DNA of 64,000 nucleotides from Sciurus carolinensis. Taxonomy: Eukaryota; Chordata; Mammalia; Rodentia; Sciuridae. Positions 19,785 to 30,495 of this stretch are shown piece by piece (the first letter of the stretch is position 1; every line of letters begins with the position of its first letter). The notes below the pieces were generated by a model that was not told the origin of the DNA, did no database searches, and saw nothing but the letters and a program-made list of their open reading frames with translations. Both the position numbers and the translations under genes were made by a program. Location: assembly GCF_902686445.1 (NCBI RefSeq), contig NC_062226.1, positions 15,100,001 to 15,164,000 on the forward strand. The letters run 5' to 3'.

Positions 19785-20195
19785 ATTTCACGAACATTTA
19801 ATCAGTACCATTTGTGTGCCAGGTACTGTTCTGAATCCTAGGGCTACAGTGGTACAAAGGGCAGAGCATGTCAGCTTCTACCCCTGGACAGACAAGTGGG
19901 CAGATGAAGAAAAGCACCCTGTACAGTGTCCCGACAAGCATTACCAAGACAAGCAAAGAAAATACACCAGGGGTGCTAATTCAGATGGGAGGCATCAGAG
20001 AAGACATCTCAGAGGAGGTGGCCTAGTGGGGGTGGGCGAGAAAAGTGGAGCAGGTGAAGACAACTTCAGGGCCTGGGATGGGGGCACACAGGAGTCATTA
20101 AAAGCCAGCAAGGCTGTGTGCAATGAGGAAGAAGGAAGGAGGAGAGGGAACTGGGCTGGATCGACCGCAAGGCCTTGGAGGCCAGGGTGAGTTTG
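19785..20195 (-). repeat. L2, long antisense copy
   Basis: 'gtgtgccaggtactgttctg', 'aatcctagggctacagtggt', 'agaagacatctcagaggagg' and 'gaaggccttgg'-type blocks run in antisense L2 order. The 141-codon plus-strand frame at 19765-20190 lies wholly in it and is an antisense artefact. Confidence 0.82.
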
Positions 20196-20714
20196 TTTGA
20201 ATCCTCAGTCCTGTCTACATTCTGCCCACTCCCTCTGATGTTGGTGGCCTCCTAACAGGACATCTGCCTGTGACCTCAATTAAGATGGCTCCCTCCATGT
20301 TCTTGCCCAGCAATCCTGAGGTCAGCTGACTCCAGTGTGATCTTCTCTCTACAGGCCTCACTGCCTAAGCCAGGAACAGCAGTCAGTAAGGCCGTAGGTC
20401 ACACAGTGGGTCACGAGATCCCATGTTTTACTCATTTTTTTTTTTCTGTTCTTGCTTTTTTTTTTTTTATACTGTCCTGCAGAATGAGTCAAATTCCATT
20501 TCAGCCCAAGGCTGGGCCTGCTGCTGGTGTCTCCTTGCCCCACTGGGTCTATGTGGCTGCCATTTGCACTGATGAGCCCCAGAAGGACAGAGGGAGCTGG
20601 CTGTGTGCTACAGTAAAACAGGAGCACTTGGTAATGGAGATTGTAATCGGAAAAAGCTTTGAATAATTGATGAGATTTCTTCATTACTGTTGGTGGGCAA
20701 AACTGACCCCACCA
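20196..20714. other. Unassigned; T-rich 20427-20470
   Basis: No gene is recognised. Two T runs sit at 20427-20437 and 20456-20468. The part from 20630 ('aatggagattgtaatcggaa', 'ctttgaataattgatgagat') is AT-motif-rich and could be regulatory. Confidence 0.35.
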
Positions 20715-20830
20715 ACCTTGCAGCCTCATTTCTTGCATCTCTCTCTCTTTTCTTCAGTCACATTCAAAGTGAACTTCTGCCCACTGTTCCCTCTGCTCAG
20801 AATGTGGACTACACCTCTGTCTTCATTGGA
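20715..20830 (+). repeat. Probable L2 fragment
   Basis: 'ttgcagcctcatttcttgca', then C/T-rich sequence and 'ccactgttccctctgctcag', fits the sense L2 middle region. Confidence 0.5.
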
Positions 20831-21009
20831 CAAACATTGCACAGGACAGCTATGTTGGAGAAATCTCATGACTACCCCAGGGAGTTCCATGGTCCTCTGG
20901 GGATCTCCTGTGGCACCTCATAGCCCACATTCATAGGAACTCTAGTTAACTAATCCAATGCCGCTGTCCTTCCTTCCAGAGCATCTGTCTACAGCCAGGG
21001 CTGGGATGA

Positions 21010-21205
21010 GTGATTTAACTCAGTGTCTACAAGCTTTGCTGCAAAATCACTCTACCTGGGTTCATATTCTGATGCTGTCACTTACCAGAGACATACTTTG
21101 GGGAAAATTATCAAACTCCTCTGTGCCTCTGTTTACTCATCTCAAAACTGGGAGAGCAATAACACTCACATATTAGCATCACCTCAAAGTGATAATAACT
21201 GCCAG
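21010..21205 (+). repeat. MIR
   Basis: 'actctacctgggttcatatt', 'gatgctgtcacttaccagag' and 'ctctgtgcctctgtttactc' are sense MIR blocks in order. Confidence 0.88.
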
Positions 21206-21545
21206 TCGATCTCCTTGCCTCTCCAGGTCTCTGGCAGGTGATATAACCATGAGACAAGCTCTGGTCAATGAGATCTGAGTAGAAGTGAAGTTTGCCATTT
21301 CTGAATCTCTTTCAGAAGAAGGTGTACTCTTCTCTTCCTCTTGCAAGCGTTGATGATATCTTCAATGACACAGACAGGGAATGCCATAGAGAGTACAGAG
21401 GAAGGAGGGAGAAACCAGTTTCCCTGACACTATGGAATTCCTTGTATCCGTTACAGGATTAAAAATAAACTTTTGGTCTTGTACAAGTTGATGTTATTTG
21501 GAGTTGTTATTACAGTAATCAACCATATTTGCTCATCAATATGCC
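21206..21545 (+). mobile_element. MLT1-like MaLR LTR
   Basis: 'ctggtcaatgagatctgagt', then 'agaagtgaagtttgccattt', and the end 'aaaaataaacttttggtctt', 'gttattacagtaatcaacca' match the MLT1 pattern (a block near 'caatgagatgtgagcagaag' and a 3' poly(A)/U5 region). Confidence 0.62.
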
Positions 21546-21616
21546 ATCTCAAGTTATTTTGGTAATTTATTTATTTGAGTAATGTCTATTTCCACCACCC
21601 CAACACATGTGCGCAT

Positions 21617-21657
<41 letters not shown>
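21617..21657. repeat. (CA)n microsatellite
   Basis: About 20 uninterrupted CA units after 'gtgcgcatg'. Length may vary between individuals. Confidence 0.97.
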
Positions 21658-21659
<2 letters not shown>

Positions 21660-21660
<1 letters not shown>

Positions 21661-21770
21661 TCTACAATCTGTGAGAACAGGAATTGCTTTTGTCTTATTC
21701 ATTGCTATATCACAGTTCAGTGCAATGCATGCCACAGAGCAAATTCTTAGAAAATGTTTGTCATATAAGA
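21660..21770 (+). repeat. L2 3' end
   Basis: 'gtgagaacaggaattgcttt', 'gtcttattcattgctatatc' and 'cttagaaaatgtttgtcata' follow the sense L2 3' end. Confidence 0.82.
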
Positions 21771-22059
21771 GACTGTAAATGACCTATAGTAACCACTGAA
21801 TAAGTTCTTATTATTACTAATACTTTACTCTTCCTTATATCCCAGAACAAGTTTCTCAACTGTCCATCAAAAAGATTCTATCATGTGACAATTCCTGAGC
21901 ATTCGAATGTTTCTTTTGCCTGTCAGATCATTTTACTTCCTCCTTATTTCCCATATTCCTTAAGAATAAGTACTGGACCCATGTCAGAGGCACACACAAT
22001 GTTACTGCTCCAAGGAACCTTAGCGGGTATGTGGCATAATTAATTTTGTAAGTGTGTGA

Positions 22060-22150
22060 AAAAGTTCAGAGTTGGGGATTAATTTGATACAAGTCACATA
22101 GTTAATTGGTGAGAAAAGGACCTAGAATTCAGGATCCTTACCCTTCTTTG
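22060..22150 (-). repeat. MIR fragment
   Basis: 'acaagtcacatagttaattg', then 'gacctagaattcaggatcct', is an antisense MIR core. Confidence 0.65.
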
Positions 22151-23269
22151 GGTACATTTATTGTCATGAGAAACTCCAGGTCTTCTTGGGTGGGACATTC
22201 GTCCATCAGCCTTAATGGATACCAGTGGACTATGTTATCCACGAGCTCTTACCTTGGGAATTCAAAGTTACTGTGCAACAGTGTCTCCAGTTTGACACCT
22301 TATGACTTGTACACATTTGGAACTCCATAAGGTCAGCTGCAGGCAAGTTAGGTAACTCCTTAGTTTTTCACATGAGAAAGTTGAGCACTCGAAAGATGAG
22401 CTAGTGCCCCTGCTTGTACTAGTCCACTTAGACACAGTGAAGGGGAGCTTCTGGCATTCTCTAAGGAAGTGATGCCCACGGAGGGAGAGGGTCGTTTGGG
22501 AAGATAAAGAGTTCCAGGCCTGTGGAAGTATTCCAGTGGGGCTGGACATCAGGTAACAAGGATGTGGACAAGGAGGCTCAGGAATCACGTGGCTTTCACT
22601 GAGATCTGTTTCAAGACTAAGAGCAAACACAGCAGAACCCAACAAATACAAAATACAATGAAACCAAATACAATGAAGTCAGTTAAGTGATCTGAACCTC
22701 CTTTCTTTTCCAATTTTACTTACACTGAGTTTAGGAGAAGTGAAAAGAAAACTAGAAAAATAATGCCAGACAGAGAGCAGAGCAGATGCCCAATAAATGC
22801 TTTTGGAATCAGGTAATCTGAGCCCACTTAGCTTTGTGCAGTTTTCTCTCTTTCGCTAATTCTCATTGACCCTTCCTAATGCTGGAGACAACTCCAGCAT
22901 CATTTGATCCAGCAGGTCCAAAAAGATTTGGCCAACAAGATCTATTTTAAAACATACTTGTTTGATCAAATGCCATCAGGTCAAGTCAACATATCTACTG
23001 TTCTAAGAAGTCCTGCAGTCAAAAACAGAACATATGTGTTGAAATTTTTAACCCTTATCTCCCCATATTTTATCATGAAACCCTTTTCAAATTTGTACCG
23101 CAAACCCCAAATATGTCAGCGAACATTTGGAAATACCAACCTAGTCTGTACCCCTTATTTAGTGCATGAATAAAGCAGAGACTCAAAGGAGGGAAGACAG
23201 TCAGTCAGGACATGAACCCCAAGTGCCCCAAGCTAACTATGTGCCCTATGAGAGAGATAGCACCTTTTT
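22151..23269. other. Unassigned; MIR/L2 traces
   Basis: No gene. Weak MIR-like words near 22350 ('gtaactccttagtttttcac') and near 23175, and an L2-like 'gcccaataaatgcttttgga' at 22789. A 127-codon antisense frame (22268-22651) has no domain. Confidence 0.4.
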
Positions 23270-23520
23270 AAGGCAGTTCCGAATGGCCAGCATTTTGTTT
23301 AACAATGTCTCTGGCAATGGATTGTGTCACAGAAATATGTGACCAAGACAATGTGCTGTGAAATGAATGGATTACCAACCAGGGGACCAGCCCTGTGCCC
23401 TAGCTCATTAGAAACAATTTGCATGTGGAACATCAGTGTGACAGGCCCAGTGAGGATTTGTTTAGCTCATTTAGAGTAATGGAGACAAGAGATTAATCAC
23501 TTGAACACCGATACACCTTG
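23270..23520. promoter_or_regulatory. Candidate conserved non-coding element
   Basis: Compact non-repeat sequence with an exact octamer ATTTGCAT at 23417-23424, preceded by 'gaaacaa' (SOX-like ACAA), and GATTAATC at 23492-23499 (Otx/bicoid-type). Factor words are common in AT-rich DNA, so this is a pattern-based suggestion that needs alignment. Confidence 0.28.
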
Positions 23521-24389
23521 CTTCTGCAGCCCCACTGTGCATGTCTACCTAACCATCCCCAATCTGATACCATTCTGTCTCTGATCACGATGCTATGACT
23601 GCTCTCAACTGTATCTCAAGCCTTTGGGGTATGATCTCGGTTCCATCCATAGAGAGCATGGGAAGGCCAACCACAGGGACCAGCGGAGCAAGTGAGAAGT
23701 CAATCTCATTTCCCATCAATTCTCCCACAGATTTCTTGATTCCTCATACCCACTGGATTTTTGATCACAAGTAACCTTGGGCTATAGTTCTTCTAACTTA
23801 CGTGCACAACCTACCTGTGTCTGCTCCAGTTCTTCTTCTTCCCTCCAGTGCAGTTGGAACAATCCCTCCTCTTGGCAATGACCACTCCCCCACCTGGGCT
23901 CTGCAATCCCATTGCCTCCACCATCTTTATTTGTCATCTGACCTCTGCTGTCCATCTCTCTCTTCTATTGTTTCTTCTCAGCAATTGACATATATGCTCT
24001 ACTATTTTTCTTTTGCATGTGTGTATAAATAGAGGTTAATTAACATACCCAAGGTTCTCATAGCAGATAGAACATCAATTAACGAACATTTTATTTCCCT
24101 CCAGTTACTGATAAATCTAAGTATATTCTAAAATTTTCAATTTACTTGACTTCTGTACCACTTGGAAAACATGGAATTTTCTGGATTTTCTGCTTTGCTC
24201 TGATCTTCTCACTGTGCACTTTTCTCTGTAGGCAACTCAGTCATTCCCATAACTTTAAGTATCATCTGCATGCAGTGATCCCCAAACTGATCTCCCCTTC
24301 AGAGAGTCATCTGGAATGGAAACACCAGTCACTGGCCTAACAGTTTTGCCTTATTTTTCTAACTGAAATCTTTGCCTCTTGTCCAGAAT
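23521..24389. other. Mostly unassigned; short MIR at about 24030-24075
   Basis: 'gaggttaattaacataccca' at 24032 resembles the antisense MIR block 'gaggttaagtaacttgccca'. The C/T-rich 23810-24000 part may be a decayed LINE. No exon recognised. Confidence 0.4.
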
Positions 24390-24960
24390 GACATCTTGCT
24401 TCTTGTCTCCAGTGTTTCCCATCTCTGTTCATCTTATGCCAGAAATTTGGGGTCAGTTTGATAACATTATTCTCTCTCTCTCTCTCTGTTGACAAAAATC
24501 ATAATCAAATCTTACTGACTCTATTCCAAATGCAGTGTAAATCTGCCACTCTCCACCCATTGCTGTCACTGTACTAGTGAAGACAGTCACTCACTAATCC
24601 GTTGTCCTTCTTGGTTGTTCCCAACAGTGTGTTTCCTTACATTTTAAACCACAGATTTGATCATTCTTCTTAACTGCTTAAAATCTTCAGTTGCTTCTTT
24701 TACTCCCAAAATATGTCCCAATCCTTCAACAAGCCTTCACAGCCCTGCAGGAGCTGGCCCTGCCCAAGCCCCATGTTACCTTGTCCTTCTCTCCCTTATC
24801 CTGGGTGACCAACTCACTCTGCCTCTTGTCTGTACTGGATCACAAGCTGCACCTTCTTATCTTGGGGTCTGTAGACCAGGTGTGCTCTCTGTGTCTTTTG
24901 GGGGTGCTCATCTCTTACCAGTGTCTGCTCCCAGAACTCTTTCCTGACCCATTAGACCAT
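24390..24960 (+). repeat. L2, long sense copy
   Basis: 'gcttcttgtctccagtgttt', 'ccacagatttgatcattctt', 'cttaactgcttaaaatcttc', 'gcaggagctggccctgccca' and 'gaactctttcctgacccatt' trace the L2 3' kilobase. The 96- and 110-codon frames here are fragments of decayed L2. Confidence 0.82.
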
Positions 24961-25194
24961 ACCATTGGACCCTTTTGTAAAGGAAGGGGTTGCTTTCTCC
25001 ATAATCTCCTACAGTCCCCTTAGCCTCAGGATGTTTTAACCCAAGGTATTTACCTCTCTGGAAGCCTTTGCCTTGTCTGAGAAATGAGAAGCAAAAAAAA
25101 CCCACCTTGCCTTTTTCAAGAGGGAGACCAAATGAGAGAGTGACCAAAGATGGTGGTGCAAGGTGGTGGTGCAGCAGCTCTGTAAAAGTCCAAC

Positions 25195-25209
25195 TTTTTT
25201 TTTTTTTTT
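25195..25209. repeat. Poly(T) run
   Basis: Fifteen T. No retroposon body could be attached on the minus strand. Confidence 0.9.
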
Positions 25210-25224
25210 GGTTTTGGATTGGCT

Positions 25225-25345
25225 CTTAGTTGCCTTTGTGTTATGAAAACACTAGTTTGGTTTCTGCACTAACTTACCTTTGTGGCCTTGGGAGAGACTG
25301 TCTCTTTTTCTGGATCTGTTTCCCAGATGGAAAATGAAGCAGTTG
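25225..25345 (+). repeat. MIR
   Basis: 'acttacctttgtggccttgg', then 'ggatctgtttcccagatgga', is a sense MIR core. Confidence 0.72.
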
Positions 25346-26329
25346 AAACAGATACAAATCCAAGGAAAGCCCATTCTTTCATGTCATTCCATGATCAATT
25401 CATCCATACCTAGCTGTGCATGGCTTAATTGAACTGTTTGGCAGGTAATTTTTATTTTCATGGAGGACATTAGGAGCTGGCAAATCTTATCCCCAAAGGA
25501 GGACACATGATAGGCATTTAAGCTCATGTGGCACCTCCCAAGCCCCAGACTTGGTTTGTAGCAGTCAGGATTCCAAATCCAGGTCTGCTCATTGTCAGAT
25601 GTTATTAGACCCAGGAGCCACTGTGTTATGTTCTCAGACCCTCAGTATCCCTGTCCAAAATCTGAGGGTAAAACTCTGACTTCACTGAGCCTTAGGAAAA
25701 AGCAAAGAAGACTATTATTGGGAGAGTCAGTCAGGAATTCCAGAATGCTCAATAGGCAATGCTTCTTCCTAACCATTTTAAGCAGGCAGGCAGATGAACT
25801 TCTGCCTATTATCCTTCCAGGCAGAATCCTGCTACAGAGCTTTGGAGACAAAGGGTGACACAAGAAGCCTTCACACTTTAAAGCAGCAAATTGTTCCCAG
25901 CTCGGGCCTGCAGTGCAGAGTGTAATTTTTTATCCAGAGATGGTAAAATTGGGCCTGGAGTAACTTGATACCGCAGGCTATTGTCTCACAAATGATTTAT
26001 TAGCCCAGGCTGCTCTGAGCTCAGGAGTTTGCACACTGCCCAGGGTCCCTCTCTCCAAAAGGGAACCATGCCTCCTCTGAGAATGACTCTCCAGAGATGA
26101 ATATGAAAACTGTTTGTGCCCTGATGCTCCCTTGGTAGTTCTATTTTTGGTTCTGTCCTAGGATTGTCCTAATGTCCACTCTATGGATGGGCAAGAGGGA
26201 AGGGACCTCATAGTAAGAGGTATGTCTTAGCCTGTATCTGCTGAAGAATCACATTTCTGTGTGTGGGGGAGGGGGTTATCAAACATAAATAGTTTAAGAT
26301 CCACATTCTTCCCTTTACTCTCCTTATAA
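25346..26329. other. Unassigned; candidate regulatory 25900-26090
   Basis: About 1 kb without a recognised repeat. 25900-26090 is compact ('ggtaaaattgggcctggagt', 'aaatgatttattagcccagg') and worth a conservation test. Frames of up to 88 codons show no domain. Confidence 0.3.
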
Positions 26330-26490
26330 CCTTGAGAGGATGGTGTACTTGTCTGAGCCCTTCTTCCCTCTCTTATGAAAAGGATCTATCAATGCTTCTG
26401 TCATAAGACTGTGAGGGAATCTAAAGATAAAGCATGGGCAAAACCCTGGGCTCTGCAGGTGCACATTATAGACACTCACCAGATGTCAGA
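26330..26490 (+). repeat. MIR
   Basis: 'ctgagcccttcttccctctc', 'atgaaaaggatctatcaatg' and 'aagactgtgagggaatctaa' fit a sense MIR. Confidence 0.62.
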
Positions 26491-26565
26491 GATTCTTCTT
26501 CCTTGGGAGAAGGCAAGAGATCACTCAGGCCACGCAATCTGAGAAGTAGTGCCTGCCCTATTTTT

Positions 26566-26960
26566 GTTGGTGTATCAGTCACCTATTGCTGCATAACAAG
26601 TGACCACAAATTTCAGAGACCATGTGATCAGGACTTAATTATCAAACAGCTTTGCTGATCTCAGTGGGTTCCAGCTAAGGGGCAAGTAGGGTAAGGTACA
26701 CTCTGTGTTTACTGTCCTCCTTGAACCAACAGGTTAGCCACAGGGCATTCTGCTAATGGAGATGACAGAAATACAAGACAGAAAATAGGACATGGGGTGA
26801 CTCAAAGCTGGGGCTCAGAGTTGGCACCCTGACATTTCCACCCTTGGTGGAAAATGTGCTTTGTTTTAGTGGAAGAAAATTAAAAAGTCACTTGCAAAGG
26901 TTGTGAATTCAAGAAGGAATAGATAAGTGGGGCCACCAGTAAGACTTTTCATAGGTGCTA
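26566..26960 (-). repeat. Ancient dispersed repeat, copy 1 of 2
   Basis: Starts 'gtatcagtcacctattgctg', 'cataacaagtgaccacaaat' and ends with 'aagtcacttgcaaaggttgt'. The same opening occurs at 36076 ('gtatcagttggctgttactg', 'cataacaaatcaccccaaaa'). It is a widespread mammalian repeat of LTR-like look; I do not assign a family name. Confidence 0.7.
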
Positions 26961-27649
26961 TTCATCCAGATACTCTTCCTATGTGTGGAAGGAGAAACCT
27001 AAGACATGAAAGGAGAGTCTTGCTTCCCCGTTCTTACGCTTCCAGAAGCTGAAGTGTGGAAAATAAATTAAGCAGACCAATCATGTCTAGGAATGTGATC
27101 TTTTTTTAAGCATTCATTTTTATTTCTGAAAATCACTTTAAATTCATTTTTATTAAGCAGCGTATGTACAAATGCATGTGAAAAATTCCAAGAATCTAAA
27201 CAGCCATGTATAGTGAAAGATATGTCTTTTTTTTCCCCCACCTGCAAGTCTCACAGCTCTTAATTACACAGGCAGGTGGGCAGTCATTTGCCCCTTGGAA
27301 CTGGGGGGTGATCTCCCTTATTATTTATTCCATAAACATTTGTTAGAATATTTGGCCTCTCCAACATTGCAGAACATGCCCAGTGAAGATGTGGCAGGTT
27401 ATGATCTATCTCTCTGGGTGAAATAGTTTACAATTACCACTAACCAACACTGTTGTGAACTGATTAACCAAAGAGCTTAAAGAAAACTGTTCAGCATGGG
27501 GGAGATTCAGGCTTTGTGGTGACGTTGGTCCATGATTCTTTGTAACTTACAGAACCACATTCACACCCTTTGACTCTTGGGGTTCTCTGTAATCAGACTT
27601 CAATTTATCTTCTCAGGGATCTTTCTCATTATTCTTCTTGGTGGATGCT
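26961..27649. other. Unassigned; possible old L1 27090-27330
   Basis: 'catttttattaagcagcgta', then 'ctaaacagccatgtatagtg', recalls an L1M 3' UTR but is too decayed to delimit. Nothing else recognised. Confidence 0.35.
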
Positions 27650-28026
27650 CAGCTGTAAAAATGATAGATTGGAACATTTTTCATCAGATATTTATTCATT
27701 TCCCTTTTCCCTTTGGGGTGAACTCTAATGTCCTGCTCCACTTTGGGACTTTGTGCCTTGCTATGGCCAGTGGAAGATGGGGTTTCAAATGTACATGTGC
27801 AGGCTGGTTTGTCCTTTGAGTGTCTGAGAAACACCTTGAGGACAGACCTGAGTAGCTATTGACACAGGAGAGTGTTGATACCAACACATTTGTGTTTGGT
27901 GATGATGTGAACCAAAAACACAATCTGCAATATGAGTGGAGAAATTCAAAAGGTATGTTCTGTGGGTCACTGAGTTTTAGAGTGGTTTGTTATGCAGCAC
28001 ATTTCCAGCAGTCTCTAGCTGATACA
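27650..28026 (+). mobile_element. Possible MLT1-like LTR
   Basis: The 3' end 'gagttttagagtggtttgtt', then 'atgcagcacatttccagcag' and 'tagctgatacaa', looks like the U5 end of an MLT1-type LTR. The 5' part is poorly matched, so the start is approximate. Confidence 0.42.
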
Positions 28027-28184
28027 ATAATCAAACTAAATAATTGCTACTTCTACAGATCTCAAATGTGGAGCTTTTACTTATAGTGGTCCATTCATCT
28101 GAGATATCTCTTAACCATAGTAGCTGCCTGTTTAAAGAATAACTGCATAGAAGGTATGCTCCAGAGATAAGAAAGATGGAATTT

Positions 28185-28310
28185 GGGGGCTGGAGTTGAG
28201 ACTCAGTAATAGAGCGCTTGCCTAGCATGCATGAGATCCTGGGTTTCATCCTCAGCACCACATACAAATAAAATAAAAGTTTTGTGTCCACATACAACTA
28301 AAAAATATTT
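28185..28310 (+). mobile_element. ID SINE, 5' part of a chimeric retrocopy
   Basis: tRNA-Ala-derived ID: 'ctcagtaatagagcgcttgc' contains the Pol III A box, and 'gatcctgggtttcatcctca' the B box. The squirrel-type extended tail ('gttttgtgtccacatacaac') follows. Instead of poly(A) it runs straight into an L1 3' end, and a near-matching target duplication flanks the pair. Confidence 0.92.
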
Positions 28311-28382
28311 GTGAACAATGAATCAAAATGCAGTCTATAAAAATAAACAAAAATTAAAAAAAAACAAAACAAAAACAAAAAA
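28311..28382 (+). mobile_element. L1 3' end, 3' part of the chimeric retrocopy
   Basis: 'aatgaatcaaaatgcagtct' is the same L1 3' terminus as at 32217-32239, followed by an A-rich tail. It joins the ID at an ATTT shared by both parents. Flanks 28170-28184 and 28383-28397 match at 13 of 15 positions, consistent with one insertion event. Confidence 0.82.
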
Positions 28383-28399
28383 AGAAACATGGACTTTAC

Positions 28400-28560
28400 C
28401 TCATATGTTCAGCCATTTACCAGCTTGGGGGAATCATTAACTTTGCTATGCTTTGGTTTTCTCCAATGTAAAATGAGATTCATTTTGTCTACCTTTATAG
28501 AATATTGCAAGGATCCAGCACACCATAAATGTAATCTTGGCACTTGCAACATACTCAGGG
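28400..28560 (+). repeat. MIR
   Basis: 'ttaccagcttgggggaatca', then 'ctatgctttggttttctcca' and 'tttatagaatattgcaagga', follows the sense MIR. Confidence 0.82.
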
Positions 28561-28589
28561 GATTTTTCTAGGTTGTATTACATGTTTGC

Positions 28590-28765
28590 TTAGATAAATT
28601 TTACAACAACCCTTGGAGATACCTTTATTATTATCACCATTTTACACATATGGAAATTGAGGCTCAGAACAGCTAATTCACATTTTGTACAGCTAAGTGG
28701 CATGATATAAACCAGGGTGCTGTTTCCAGTGCCTGTACCTTTACCACTGCATTGTGTTGCTTGGA
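28590..28765 (-). repeat. MIR
   Basis: 'attattatcaccattttaca', then 'tggaaattgaggctcagaac' and 'cagctaagtggcatgatata', is an antisense MIR. With the previous entry it forms an inverted MIR pair about 30 bp apart. Confidence 0.9.
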
Positions 28766-29547
28766 TGATTGCTGAAATTTCTTTCCATTTCTTTGCCGTA
28801 TGGCTTCTTGGTCAGAAATATGTCAGAGGCCTAAATAACAGAGATGTCTTATTCTAGCCCTGCATTTTCCAAAGTGTGAGATGCACACCTGGGATGGTCC
28901 AGGAGGTGATTTAGAGGGAACAGGACACTGAAGACACTGAATCATATTGTGAGAAAGTCATTTCCTTTTCAATTATCTTTAAATGTCAAGGGAAAAAAAA
29001 ATCTTAGTTGGGTGCTAACATCTTTAACACTTCTAACATTTGCTAATCTCTCCACTTTTCCACTCTTTTTTTTTAAACAAAGACAGAGCAGATTCCAGGC
29101 ACAGAGCCTCTGATAAGCAGCAGCATTTTGTTAGAATTTCATTAACAGTGGGGTTTTATTGTCCTTACCTTTTATTGTCTTTTATTTAAAATGTGTATTT
29201 CTGACTTGACTTTCTGTTTACTTCATAACTTAATGTGTCCTGGTAACATGAATTTGTTTAACTAAAAAGTGTTGACTTAAGAAAAACAAGTAAGTAAATA
29301 ATGCATATAGTCTAAGAAGAACAGAAATCATGAAGATGGTAGTCAAATGGCAGTAGTTTATAAAATACTATTTAATGAGAGAATTTTGCATTTCACTCTT
29401 TTCTCTGTGTCTGACAGTCTTGTTTACCACTCCCCTAACCTGTATTCCAGTCCCCAGGTAAACTGGCATCAAGAATGTATATACTTCTCTGTATTTGATA
29501 TATAAACACTAAGTCTGTTTGTTTGTGAAAATATGTTCAAATAAAAA
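28766..29547. other. Unassigned, AT-rich
   Basis: No recognised gene or repeat, apart from a hAT-like 'ccaaagtgtgagatgcacac' near 28869. T and A runs are frequent. No long frame. Confidence 0.4.
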
Positions 29548-29705
29548 TACATTGAACTGAGCGGCAAGAATCCCGAATTCTCTGCTGACACCTGCCCCTT
29601 GTCAGCTGTGTGACTGTGAGTAAATCACTCCCCCTCTTTGAGCCACCATATTCCCACTTATTCAATAACTAGTTTTAACTAGATGATCTCTAATTCAAAA
29701 GCATA
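29548..29705 (+). repeat. MIR
   Basis: 'cttgtcagctgtgtgactgt', 'gagtaaatcactccccctct' and 'aactagatgatctctaattc' are sense MIR blocks. Confidence 0.9.
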
Positions 29706-30334
29706 TGCATATTTTCAATAATATTTTTATTAAAATAATCACTTTATCATTGAGAATTTCAAATGTTTTTATAATAAACTCCTAGAATTCAGGGCAACAA
29801 TATATTTGCAATAGAAAGTTCATTAGCATATTTTGATAGTTTTTGATCATTTTTGCATGTATTAAAATGAAGTATTTGGTAAAAATTAAACATTATATGC
29901 AAATGAGTGCAACAAGCCTACTTTTGGAATAATAATTCATTATCTCTCTTATAATATATGTGAGTGTCTTCTTTTTTTTTTATCCCAGTACACCATAGCT
30001 ATTAAGTCAGCATATTGGAAGTTTACCAAGAAAGTATAACAGAGAATCCTATCTTTCATTTGCATAACTCCCAGAATTCCACCTGTCTAAAATTGTAAGC
30101 TATTAATAGATGACAATACTGTCACTAGATGTTCATTTATAATGTTGTCATTGGAACCTAATGAACATTTAGGACATATTTGAAGAATTGTAAATTTTTT
30201 TTTTTTTTTTTTTTTTTGCCAGAAAGAGGGAAAGAGGAAAGAAGTGTTTTGTACTGAAAGGTACAGCTAGCAAAGGTATTGAATTTTTCTCTTGTACAAT
30301 TTCCCTTCTTTGCTTTTGCTAATAAGAATCATAT
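29706..30334. other. AT-rich unassigned stretch with T23
   Basis: Strongly AT-rich and gene-free. A T23 run lies at 30195-30217. Exact octamers (ATGCAAAT near 29899, ATTTGCAT near 30058) occur, but such words are expected by chance in AT-rich DNA. Confidence 0.45.
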
Positions 30335-30495
30335 AATTAAGATATGAAGTTGGAAGAAACTTAAGAATCTTCTACTTCAAAGTCTTCATCTTTCGGGTGT
30401 AGAAATTCAGGTTCAGAAAGATCCAGCCACCCACTCATGATTACACAATGAATGGCAGAGTTGGGACTAGACTCAGTCTCCTGACATCTTGCTTC
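30335..30495 (-). repeat. MIR-family element
   Basis: 'gatatgaagttggaagaaac', 'gaaattcaggttcagaaaga' and 'ggcagagttgggactagact' follow the antisense long-MIR variant that includes 'agctggaagggaccttaga'. Confidence 0.85.

Noticed and set aside
19765..20190. 141-codon plus-strand frame.
   Set aside because: Lies inside an antisense L2; the peptide has no domain.
20341..20400. A pyrimidine run plus CAG ('cttctctctacag') resembling a splice acceptor.
   Set aside because: The following sequence is short in any frame and has no donor or domain; such words are frequent.
30195..30217. T23 as an antisense poly(A) tail.
   Set aside because: The purine-rich sequence that follows is not a recognisable retroposon.
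29706..30334. Exact octamer words ATGCAAAT and ATTTGCAT as enhancer signals.
   Set aside because: An 8-mer is expected a few times by chance in 64 kb of AT-rich DNA, and others fall in L2 and L1 copies.
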